Below are positions 38,162 through 48,329 of a DNA stretch of 64,000 nt, one piece after another. Within the stretch, counting starts at the first letter, position 1; each line of letters opens with the position of its first letter. Under the pieces are notes generated by a model, which was not told the DNA's origin, did no database searches, and saw only the letters and a list, made by a program, of their open reading frames with translations. Both the position numbers and the translations under genes were made by a program. This DNA is from Oehlia diaphana (lineage: Eukaryota; Glomeromycota; Glomeromycetes; Glomerales; Glomeraceae), in NCBI GenBank assembly GCA_003833135.1, contig QZLH01000124.1, positions 33,502 through 97,501 of the forward strand, in the 5' to 3' direction.

Positions 38162-38458
38162 TCAACGACTTAAGGACATTAAAATCAAATTCCAAATCAT
38201 TCCAAGTTTCTCGACAAATTTATAATCTTCTGGGGAATAAATTGCATATGTGATGAGTATAGTAGTGCCAAGAATACCGATTATAACGTTGATGAAACCC
38301 ATTTTCATTTTCTTAAGATGGATCTAAAGTTTTAGTAAAAATCTAATAAAAGTACATACAATATTTCCTAAAAAATCATACCCGTTTTTACGTTCAGCGG
38401 CCTCTACATCCAACCTTTCAAATATTTCAGCTAACGTGGGGGAATCATGAGTAGACAT
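38162..38458 (-). CDS. Small single-pass membrane protein, tentative
   Basis: Two exons (38360-38458 and 38162-38323) with a GTATGT donor and a TTTAG acceptor give 86 residues. The start is MSTHDSPTLAEIFERLDVEA, then a basic patch (HLKKMKMG), one hydrophobic helix (FINVIIGILGTTILITYAIY) and a short tail. Near the end a one-base shift opens a more protein-like tail (ETWNDLEFDFNVLKSLSDYM, KEVPIKDY) that closes at about 38133. The true end is therefore uncertain, and a recent frameshift or sequencing error near 38215 is possible. Family not recognised. Confidence 0.45.
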
Positions 38459-38869
38459 TGCGTATTTAGAAATTTCTTTTTTTTTTTTTATCCAAGAAAT
38501 ATATAATATAACAGAACTTTGATGAGAGAGAGAAAAAAAAAAAAATACAAAAATCAGTAATCATTTAATATAGCAAAATTTCCTTCCCGTGATCAGTGAC
38601 GTACAGATTTCACGTGAACATATAATCATACTCTTATCACGTTATATCACAAGTGCAATTTTAAGCAAATATTTTTTTCTACATTCTAAAATAAACATAA
38701 TTTTAATTGTATATATAAAAGAATATAAGCGCCTTTCTTTTTTTTGAAATCAATTAATAAATAAATATTAAAAGAAATTAAAAGTTTTTATAATATTAAA
38801 TATTTTTACTTGTATTAAAAATTAGAAAAAAAAATATAGCAAAAATTTTTTTAAAAAAAAATGTAGCAA

Positions 38870-39243
38870 ATATTTAAAAAAATGTAAAAAATTAAAAAAA
38901 ATATATAGCAAAAAATTAAAAAAAAAATCTAGCAAAAAATTAAAAAAAAAATCTAGCAAAAAATTAAAAAAAAAATCTAGCAAAATATTAAAAAAATATA
39001 TAGCAAAAAATTAAAAAAAGATGTAGCAAATATTATTAAAAAATAAAATGTAGCGAAAAATTAAAAAAAAAATGTAGCGAAAAATTAAAAAAAAAAATCT
39101 AGCAAAAAAATTAAAAAAAAAAATCTAGCAAAAAAATCAAAAAAAAAAATCTAGCAAAAAAATTAAAAAAAACATGTAGCAAAAAATTAATAACAAAAAA
39201 TTAAAAAAAACATGTAGCAAAAAATTAATAACAAAAAATTAAA
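38870..39243 (+). repeat. Minisatellite of attaaaaaaaaatctagcaaa units
   Basis: About 15 or more units of 20-28 bases, alternating A-runs with tctagc, tgtagc or tatagc. The array runs into the assembly gap. A few related words recur at 41060-41130, so the collapsed repeat may be the reason for the gap. Confidence 0.8.
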
Positions 39244-40218
39244 NNNNNNNNNNNNNNNNNNNNNNNNNNNNNNNNNNNNNNNNNNNNNNNNNNNNNNNNN
39301 NNNNNNNNNNNNNNNNNNNNNNNNNNNNNNNNNNNNNNNNNNNNNNNNNNNNNNNNNNNNNNNNNNNNNNNNNNNNNNNNNNNNNNNNNNNNNNNNNNNN
39401 NNNNNNNNNNNNNNNNNNNNNNNNNNNNNNNNNNNNNNNNNNNNNNNNNNNNNNNNNNNNNNNNNNNNNNNNNNNNNNNNNNNNNNNNNNNNNNNNNNNN
39501 NNNNNNNNNNNNNNNNNNNNNNNNNNNNNNNNNNNNNNNNNNNNNNNNNNNNNNNNNNNNNNNNNNNNNNNNNNNNNNNNNNNNNNNNNNNNNNNNNNNN
39601 NNNNNNNNNNNNNNNNNNNNNNNNNNNNNNNNNNNNNNNNNNNNNNNNNNNNNNNNNNNNNNNNNNNNNNNNNNNNNNNNNNNNNNNNNNNNNNNNNNNN
39701 NNNNNNNNNNNNNNNNNNNNNNNNNNNNNNNNNNNNNNNNNNNNNNNNNNNNNNNNNNNNNNNNNNNNNNNNNNNNNNNNNNNNNNNNNNNNNNNNNNNN
39801 NNNNNNNNNNNNNNNNNNNNNNNNNNNNNNNNNNNNNNNNNNNNNNNNNNNNNNNNNNNNNNNNNNNNNNNNNNNNNNNNNNNNNNNNNNNNNNNNNNNN
39901 NNNNNNNNNNNNNNNNNNNNNNNNNNNNNNNNNNNNNNNNNNNNNNNNNNNNNNNNNNNNNNNNNNNNNNNNNNNNNNNNNNNNNNNNNNNNNNNNNNNN
40001 NNNNNNNNNNNNNNNNNNNNNNNNNNNNNNNNNNNNNNNNNNNNNNNNNNNNNNNNNNNNNNNNNNNNNNNNNNNNNNNNNNNNNNNNNNNNNNNNNNNN
40101 NNNNNNNNNNNNNNNNNNNNNNNNNNNNNNNNNNNNNNNNNNNNNNNNNNNNNNNNNNNNNNNNNNNNNNNNNNNNNNNNNNNNNNNNNNNNNNNNNNNN
40201 NNNNNNNNNNNNNNNNNN
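39244..40218. other. Assembly gap (975 N)
   Basis: A run of N with no sequence information. Any frame spanning it is meaningless. Confidence 0.99.
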
Positions 40219-41140
40219 CGATTTCATTGATAATTAATTGTAGCTATATAAAAGCTTAATAGAATATGTAGAATTCGGTATGAGAAATAACTTTTGTTAA
40301 TATGATATTTGATGTTTAAAAGTAGGATTTTGACTTTATATAGAACCTTAATGAAAATTTTATTACGCATTTTAATTATATACTCATAAAAATTAATTTT
40401 TTTTATCTCTATTTTGTTTATTATAATGCAAAATTTTTATAATGAAAATACAAAGTTATGATAAATATTCAAATAGAGAAAAAAATATGGTAAGAAATGT
40501 TTAGATTTCATTATATAAAAATTCCGATACTATTTTTGCGGGTTAATTTCTCATCCAATTTTAATGATCAACCGCATATCTAACTTATACAATTTATGGC
40601 CAGAATGTAGATCAATTTGGCTGCAAAATTATGTGACGATCTGGCCAAAATTAAAGAATTTTTTATAGGGTCATTTATCCTAATTTAGAAATTGCGGGCA
40701 AATTTGCCCGCAATACAGTTTAAGGGATAAGACTAATTTTAACTCGGGGTGATTCAACTTGGGTGATTTAACCTACTAGTAAATTTTATATAATTATATA
40801 ATTGGGATAATTTTGCCCAAATTTCAAAAAAAAAAAAAAATGTAAATTATGATTACAATCAAAATTGAGATATATTGTCAAAAATGTAAAAAAACTTGGT
40901 CATTATGCTCTATAATATCCAAATAAATAAAATCTATATAAAGTGAAATGAATAATAATACAAATTTTTTAAAAAAAAATGTTGATATAAAATATAAATT
41001 TTAGGGGGTGATTTAACCCAGGTTAATTAACCCAGGATGCAAGTTAGCAAACCTCTTAAAAAAAATGTAGCAAAAATTTTTAAGAAAAATTAAAAAAAAA
41101 AAAAAGTGACAAATTAAAAAAAAAATATAGAACGGAGCCG
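40219..41140. other. Intergenic with a perfect 24-nt palindrome
   Basis: No gene recognised. Positions 40691-40714 form the perfect palindrome attgcgggcaaa/tttgcccgcaat, unusually GC-rich for the region. Confidence 0.6.
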
Positions 41141-41545
41141 AATTCCCGATTGCCGATCATCCGGACCCGGTTTAATCGCAGAAAATCCCCTGGAATTCCA
41201 CGACAATCTACGCCTGAGCAGGGTCCGGATCACGTTGCGGCTAATTATTTTTCGGCTAACTACACCATTATACACTTACTTTACAAAAATTAAAACAAAT
41301 ATATGCCAAAGGTTAGTAAATCTTGATTCACGTGACAATCCTACATCCGACATACTGAACCGGATATCGGGTTCAAAATTTTACTTTGTCCCGAATAATA
41401 TGAAAACAGCTATCCAATTCGGATCCGTCGACTCAATTCGGATCAAAATTTTTTTTCGAATTTCGAATCGGAACAAATCTTATCTAAATCCGATCCGATC
41501 CGATCCGATCCGTGCGGAACCCACTCACTTGTAAAACACATAACA
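41110..41545. repeat. GC-richer patch with ATCCG repeats
   Basis: Contains several ccggatc/gatccgg words and a short pure run of about five atccg units (near 41489-41513). Composition resembles the inverted-repeat element at 45191-45432, so it may be a relic of the same family. The 99-codon plus-strand frame here looks like a by-product. Confidence 0.45.
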
Positions 41546-41674
41546 CGTTTAAAAAATCAAAGTAAAATTTTTATTATACAGTATTTTTGTAAAGAAAGGG
41601 ATTGACCGGCTAGTAAAAAATGAATAAATATACAAATAAATAAATACAGATTGAAATACAAAAAAGTCTTATAA

Positions 41675-42517
41675 TCAAAGAGCAATGATAAAAGAAGCTA
41701 AAATGGTCGTGAAGAAAACAACTTCAAAGGTACTAATAATAGAAGCTCCACTGGATTTATTATCGCTTTTAGCAGCACCACCTATAACTTCAAAATTTAC
41801 AATTTTGATATCAGCACATCCATACAACGTATTGGTCGCTCCCGAGTAAAAACCTTGTAGTACTCCTTGATCTCCAACTTTGGCACCAGCTTTAGAGAGG
41901 TCAACTTTTATAGCAAAATATTTTGCCTCAGCACCTTCGGCAATAAAAACTGGGAAATTCTCTGTGAAAAAAAAATATATATATTTAGTATTTTATTTAA
42001 GTAAAAATGAAATCAAATATTTGAAATTGAAATACTTATTATACCTGAAACAGGTTGGAAAGTATCATTGGAAGTGGGGGCATAATTGATAATCATAGTA
42101 CCATTACCATCTCCGAATCTGGTAGTTACATGACCATCTACATAACATAAAAAGAAAAAAAAATACAATAAATTAATATAGGACCGACATGAAATTAAGT
42201 TCAAGATTGTGAAGACTCATTTTTTTTTAGTTGTCAATTTTTAAAAAAATAGAAGGAAATTTCCAAACTAACAAGTTTTTAAATAATTTATAATGTCGTG
42301 TGAAATAAAATTTCTAAAGAATATTCTCACCTGTAAGAGGAAATTCCGTTATAGCAGTGGTGTTTACCTCATTAAAGCCGCCGCAAGGAGATTGTATCAT
42401 ATTAGCCCCTATACGTCCTCTAAATGGAGGGCTTATAATACTAAAATGAGCATTTGTGGAAGAGATTAAAACGAAGAAAAGGACCAAGGAAACGGAAAAA
42501 ACTTTAAAAGTATTCAT
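41675..42517 (-). CDS. BIM1/X325-like copper-binding protein, GPI-anchored
   Basis: Three exons (42331-42517, 42045-42137, 41675-41961) give 188 residues. Residues 1-23 (MNTFKVFSVSLVLFFVLISS then TNA) are a signal peptide whose cleavage leaves His24 at the mature N-terminus (HFSIISPPFRGR). This is the hallmark of the LPMO-like X325/BIM1 family, where the N-terminal His and a second His form a copper brace. The second His is probably His65 (DGHVTTRF). SPCGGFN supplies the conserved cysteine region and YGCADIK the partner cysteine. The protein ends with a Gly/Ala/Ser spacer and a hydrophobic tail (FEVVFFTTILASFIIAL), a likely GPI signal. Family members act in copper acquisition at the fungal surface (Cryptococcus Bim1 with the Ctr1 importer) rather than cutting polysaccharides. 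I chose Met at 42517 because the longer frame upstream lacks a signal peptide in position. Confidence 0.85.
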
Positions 42518-42589
42518 ATTAAAAAAAACTTTATGAATAATTGAAAAAGTTGGAATTGGGAGTGGAATTGGGAGATAATTTATAGTGTA

Positions 42590-43287
42590 ATCTTGGGTGG
42601 TCATCTTTAGTGGTCCATCAAAATTGTAACAATAATTCAAGATTAAGTTCAGATTATCTGGAGAAAACGGTGTACAAAGTTCCATAAAAGAGATAATTTT
42701 GTGCATCTATTTATTATTTTAAATATTTTGTTTGTCGTAAATTACCGTTATAGTTATATTTCTCACACAATCTGAAATATGTAAGAATACGAGGACCAGT
42801 AACACCATCTGCTTCGCGAATGTTATTAACAGTTAATGTTACTATTAATAATAATTACGCTGGTATTTGTTTTCACGGACAAAAGTTTCACCGACATTTA
42901 TTTCACCGATACGATAATATAACTAATTATGGTGCAAATGTGACTACGAGTACGTGATCGACACAAATATTTTGCATATCACGTACTCACGTACGCATGT
43001 TCGTTTGAAAAGTATCTCTATTAATACATCTCTTCAAGTGATTATCTGCATGTAAGATAGTGACATAGAATTTGCATGCGTTTGGATATATCCATTTTTA
43101 GAAAAGATTCCTGGGTACTCTTCAAGTAACATTTTAAATGGATCACGAATACGAGAGCACCACACTTCTGGTGTTTCATTATCATGTTTATGTCCTAAAA
43201 GGCTAATGTTTTTCCTATTCTTTCATATGTTTTATCACGATCAGATGAATAAAGCTTAAAGTAGGCATTACTATTTAAGTCCATCTT
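42590..43287 (-). pseudogene. Relic of an unrecognised gene
   Basis: The minus strand starts MDLNSNAYFKLYSSDRDKTY and, after a frame change, continues LLGHKHDNETPEVWCSRIRD, PFKMLLEEYPGIFSKNGYIQ and MSLSYMQII (43287-43030). Further on come NNIREADGVTGPRILTYFRL then CEKYNYNG (42830-42750, ending at a GTAAT-type donor) and FSPDNLNLILNYCYNFDGPL (near 42670-42610). Order and composition suggest one decayed coding sequence. Family unknown to me. Confidence 0.45.
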
Positions 43288-43829
43288 TTAAAAATGTTTT
43301 AGGCGAATTATAACAAATTAGTGATTATAACGTTTTTAACAATAATTTATTAAGTTATAGTAGTGTGTAACAAGTATCTATCACAGGTATCACCCTAGCT
43401 CCCAGTCAGTTCCCAACACTTTCCTGGCACTATCAAGGCGCTGGCGAGTTTCCATAAAGCACGAGATGATCATCCAATAAGATTCCACCTTGAAATAAAT
43501 AGCTAAATTATTTGACATATACTGTAGCATTTATAGGAGTACACAGGTTAAAAAATAATTGACAAGCATATTGATTTTATTTGTGGAAATAATAATCATA
43601 CACGTCTAGATAATGTTAAAACATGAAAAAACCTCGGTAAGTGTGAACAGGCGATCACACTTGAGTAAAATTTGGCTTATCTGAAATCTGGAAAAATTTT
43701 GGTAGCTGTGAACATATGTTTACACTTGAGTAAAATTTGGTGCAGTAAATTTCACTGACCCATTTTTAAAACTTTAGCTATTACATACTCAATATCCTCT
43801 ATCATCATCAGCTTTGATGATCCTATCAT

Positions 43830-44311
43830 TTAATTCAAAAAATTAACCGAGTCAATATCCATATCGGGGAACGTTTGCTGTGGAATTGGAACGGACAATT
43901 CCTTGATAAGCTTTTTCAAAATGGACGAATCTTCTCTTCTAACTAGCTTCTTCGCCTTCTTCTTGGGTGTAGTTAAGTTGGCGTTCATATCTTCATTGGT
44001 TCGTTTTTTACTGCTGGTATCAGGCTGTACTTCACCATTAACATCCATTTCTACTTCCTCTTCTAGTTCCATATCAGTTGATGGACATTTAGGACACAAC
44101 TTGCGTGGATTATCAATGCATTTATATACACAATATGTTTGCAGGTTAAATATACGAGAGGTTTCATGTGAGCATTAGTAGAGACAGGATGAAAGCTTAA
44201 AGAAGGAAGACATGAAGAAAGGTCTTCAGAGTTGGCACATCTTAAATAACTTCTAGTCCTTTGAATTGCTGTTTCCTCGATCCTGTTTATTTCAGCAATC
44301 ATTCCCTCCAT
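43830..44311 (-). pseudogene. RING-like zinc-finger protein, frameshifted
   Basis: The upstream piece (44311-44063) starts MEGMIAEINRIEETAIQRTR and reaches VYLTCKHIVYI. A frame change then gives CIDNPRKLCPKCPSTD, so the joined region has the C-x-H ... C ... C-x2-C spacing of a RING/zinc-binding finger. The downstream piece (44099-43830) continues with an acidic then basic low-complexity tail (ELEEEVEMDVNGEV, TTPKKKAKKLVRRED) and the helix SSILKKLIKELSVPIP. As the frames do not join, I call it broken; if it is a sequencing error, it could be a small ubiquitin-ligase-like or DNA-associated protein. Confidence 0.5.
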
Positions 44312-44358
44312 CTGTATGATTGGTGAATAGGATGAAAGTTTTTGGCCATCAAGTTGGA

Positions 44359-44668
44359 TAAGGTCATTTCGTCGAAGGACATTTCGCCGAAAATGCTAAT
44401 GATTAACGTAATTCCTTAATCATAAAATTAATTTTTCTTTAATTAAATAAAATAAACAAACGCGACTTGTAATGTACAAATAATTCGTTTGTCTTATAAG
44501 AAAGAAAAGTCCCTTCGTCGAAATGGCTTCGGTGAAATGTCCTTCGGTAAAATGGCCATTCGGAAAATGACATTTCAGTGAAATGGCACTTTGATGAAAC
44601 ATCCCTTCGGCGAAAGTGCTTCAGCGAAATGGGTTTCGATGGAATGGACTTCGGCGAAAAGTCCGAAT
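44359..44668. repeat. Degenerate ttcggcgaaatgg minisatellite / foldback
   Basis: Left block 44359-44400 (catttcgtcgaaggacattt) and main block 44512-44668 contain many variants of ttcggcgaaatgg and its reverse complement, so arms can pair internally. The minus-strand frames of 60 and 102 codons over it are products of the repeat. Confidence 0.65.
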
Positions 44669-45122
44669 ACCGTAGAGGATAATCCACTAGGAATTCTGTG
44701 TTCACGGCAGACATTATTCTTATCAATTTAGTAAAATCCATGTGCATATATAAGAAATTAAGAAAATGGACATAGAAAACAAATTATTATTTATTTTTAA
44801 TAGACTGTTTACGTGAATCTAATAATAAGATTACCTTGTTGGCCAAAAATCTAGTGAAGATATAATAATACATTTTAATTATATAATCATCTACTCATTT
44901 TTATTAAAATGATACCATAATATTGTACAGTACTATTCATTTCATTCAACGCGAATGAACGTGTTAGAAAAGCATCAAGAAGGACGATGATAACGATGAT
45001 TAACGAACGAAGATTACTTGATAAGAATAAATTGGCCTTTATGTGGGCGCGTACAAAGTGAAACTGATATAAATAGGACTATTTAAATCATTTCTTGATT
45101 TCGACTGCCGTGGTTGTACCTC

Positions 45123-45157
<35 letters not shown>

Positions 45158-45190
45158 TAATAATAAATGTAAGGACAATAATTTTAAGTA

Positions 45191-45432
45191 GTGTTGCGAT
45201 CCATCAATCCGTCAATCCGCGGAATTATCCGATTTCGAATGGATCTGGATGAAGACAGAATGATTCGTCATTTTCTATTTCTGTATATAAATCCGGATCC
45301 ATCCGTTATTTACGGATCGGTCATCCAGATTTTTATATTGAAATTCATCCGGATGGTCATCCGAATCATCCATTTATTTACGGACCGGATTAAACGGATG
45401 ATGAATCCATCCGGATGACCGGATCGTAACAC
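45191..45432. mobile_element. TA-flanked inverted-repeat element rich in atccg
   Basis: Begins gtgttgcgatcc and ends ggatcgtaacac (11 of 12 paired), flanked by TA at 45189-45190 and 45433-45434. The 242-base interior is packed with atccg/cggat words in both orientations (catccggatggtcatccg, ggaccggattaaacggatg). No transposase. It looks like a miniature element whose interior expanded from a pentamer. Confidence 0.65.
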
Positions 45433-46725
45433 TAAATTTAACTAATAAACTTTACTTTACTTTATCAGTTATTTAAACTTTTTATGCCATGGTGATTTTT
45501 TCATTTATATTTTTACGGAGATTACATACGAGAAGTTAGTCTAAACCAGTTATCTAACGAATTGATCTTGATCTCAAAAAAATCAAATTTGAATTTTGTG
45601 CGAAAGGTTTGATATTTCACGTGATAAAGTGAACGTGCTAAACTCATCAAAACATGCGTTTTTCTATATTTATTGCCTAACCGACTCGAAAAGTTCATAA
45701 TCCACGGTGAATTGTACAATAGACCCCGAAATATACATAAAAAGGTCAGAGGCTGCCAAAAAAATTCTGTACCGCATTTTTTCAGGGCCAGAATTATGAT
45801 AATTCCGGTCAGTATCCAAAAACAGTAATAGCTTTCCACCAGGCATTATCTATAAAGGAAAGATTTTCATGATTTTTTTTGGCTGGTTTTTTACGCAAAC
45901 AATATTTCGGGTCCTGTAAAAATCGATACTGTATATTTTGTATATTTACATATAATTGATATAATTGATCGAGTTAATAAATTGAGTATAATAATATGTA
46001 CGATGGTTTTTTTTTTTAAAAAAAATTAAGGGTGATGTAATTTGCATAAAATCATTTTATTTTAAGTTAATCCAAGTTACACCTTTAATAAATAGAGTTA
46101 ATTTACAAATTAAGGAGAAATCCTGGTTACAAATCTAGAAGTACTCCTTTTTTTTAACTTTAACAAGTTAACAAAAATTTTTATTAAAATACTGAATATA
46201 GAAAAATAAACTTTGATTAGTTACACATTTCCTTTTTTCTTCATTTTTATTTATCGACCGATATAGTAGAGAAATAGTTCCATAATTTGTTAAATGGAAT
46301 TATAAACCAATTGGGGTCAGTTAAAAAGAATTTTTGAAAATAATGTTAACTTTAAAAGGGTTTTTGGGGGTTTATTTTTTTTTTTTATTATGTAGAGAAA
46401 AAAAAGATTTATTGCCTCATATATTTACATTATATGTACCATGACTATCCAATAAGAACCTTATAACGGCAACTCCGGTCATCCATTATTTATCAAGGTT
46501 GATTGGCTGTCCAACATAGCAGAATGCATGAGTGGTGTAATCCTTGGCGCTATTTCAATTACACAATACAAAACTTATTATTTATGTAAAATAATTCAAT
46601 TATGTAATTAATTATGTTATTGTTTATATATGTCAGTTGAAATAAATATACATAAAAGTCATATGAATAATGGAAATATATTATAATCGAACAAAAAAAA
46701 ATTATTTAAATTGACGTGCACGATT
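45433..46725. other. Intergenic, no gene recognised
   Basis: A 105-codon minus-strand frame at 45522-45839 has no motif. Within it, 45770-45830 (cagggccagaattatgataa) is echoed at 61000-61045 (cagggccggcattatgtaat), so this is probably part of a dispersed repeat. Confidence 0.45.
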
Positions 46726-46730
46726 CTAAA

Positions 46731-48327
46731 TTATTCATTATGATTGGGATAAAAGAAGAAAGCTAAGGCAATAATAACATATGTTGCCAGCAACATAGCA
46801 CCTTCTAACCAATTTGATTCGCCATCCTAAAAACAAAAATAAGTTTATCCCTAAATATTATAATTTCTTTTAATAAAGTGTAAATAAAAAAAAATCATTT
46901 AATACCTGAATGAGATAATTTGTGATCAAAACTGAAATGAACAATACAATAGTTTCGAATGTTCGGAAAAACAATGTCATTTGTTGCCCTATTATCCATC
47001 CGAGTATAACGAGTAATGGTGAAACGAAAAGCGCGATTTGCTAAAAGGAATTCTCATAGTTAATAAATGAAATATATTAGAACACTCATAATAATTCATA
47101 ATTATTTACCATAGAACTGCCAGCGGCAACATTGATGGCAAGATCCATTTTATTTTTCATTGCAACGGTAACAGCGGTTACGTGCTACTCAACGAAAAAT
47201 ACTTGTTAATAAAAATAAAGAAAAGAAGAGAATCGACCTACAAAATTACAATAATTACCTCGGCGGCGTTACCAACGATGGGCAATAAAATCAAACCAAC
47301 AAAGGTTTTACTTAACCCAGAAGTTTCAACAATTCCTTCGATTGAACCAACCAAGTATTCAGCAGAAAATGCTACAGCAACAGTTACAGAAGCCAATAAC
47401 AAAAACGATACAGTAAGAGTTAATTGTGGTTGTTCATCATCTTCGATTACTACTTCGTCTTGGTATAAATGCGTATGAGTTTTCAACTAATAAACCAAGA
47501 AAATTTAAATTTAACACGATAAGAAAAACAAAATGTTTCATAAGTTTTTCTTGCACTCACTTGGAATAAAAGATAAAGAATGTAAATTATCAACAAAACA
47601 ATTGCCGTTCCATGGGATAAATTTAAAAGTTCACTTTTATGATCACCACCAGTTTCAATGATTTCTGGAGGTTCAACAGAAGACATAAAAGCTGCAGGAA
47701 TAATTAAACCAATACATGCCAAAGCCATTAAACTTGAACTCGTTTGCGCAGCAGTCATATTAAATTTTTGTACTTTATGATAAAATCCTCCCGCAACAAA
47801 ACACATTCCTAACACTAATAATAAATTTGAAATAATTGATCCAAGAATTGAAGCTTGAACTACACGTATTTGTCCTTCTTTAAGTGCTATTATGGAAACA
47901 ATTAATTCTACTGCGTTACCAAAGGTAGCATTTAACAAGCCACCAATTGTCTGCAAAAAAAAAAGAAAGTTTTTAATATTAAATTTGGCAAATTTTATTA
48001 AATATTCTTGATAAATACCTGACCAACTCTCAAACTAATATCTTCAGTTGCAAATCCAAGTAATTTAGCTAATGGAATTATAGCCAAAAAATTTATAACG
48101 AAAACCGAAGTGTTACTCCATTCTAATCCAAATGCTATGTATCCAAGAGGTACAAAAATTAAAAGTACATTTATCCATGAAGAGAGGAATATTATCTTAA
48201 AGGATTCAAGTAAAGTCGGTGGTGCTGATGAAGAATGCAAAACTGGTGAACTTGGAGGAGGCGGGATTAATGTGTTCCTATCATTTTGTGATGAATTTGA
48301 TGAGCTTCTCTGCGACACTGATGACAT
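46731..48327 (-). CDS. VCX1-like: Vacuolar H+/Ca2+ exchanger, paralogue A (intact)
   Basis: Six exons (48019-48327, 47561-47950, 47259-47486, 47110-47184, 46906-47040, 46731-46826) give 410 residues, the normal length of fungal Vcx1/CAX proteins. A short Ser/Pro-rich N-terminus is followed by about 11 membrane helices. Both cation-binding alpha repeats are intact: GNAVE at 114-118 ([20 protein letters not shown]) and GNAAE-H at 305-310, the latter split by an intron exactly after the glutamate. An acidic loop, [14 protein letters not shown], separates the two halves as in the family. The protein would use the vacuolar proton gradient to load calcium and buffer the cytosol. First of four paralogues on the same strand with identical intron positions. 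Confidence 0.93.
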
Positions 48328-48329
48328 GT

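Noticed and set aside
39187..40227. 346-codon minus-strand frame
   Set aside because: Consists almost wholly of assembly-gap N.
42314..42706. Longer N-terminus of the BIM1-like gene starting MHKIISF
   Set aside because: The upstream part belongs to a neighbouring gene relic; the internal Met at 42517 gives a clean signal peptide and N-terminal His.
45522..45839. 105-codon minus-strand frame
   Set aside because: Overlaps a dispersed repeat motif also at 61000; no protein motif.
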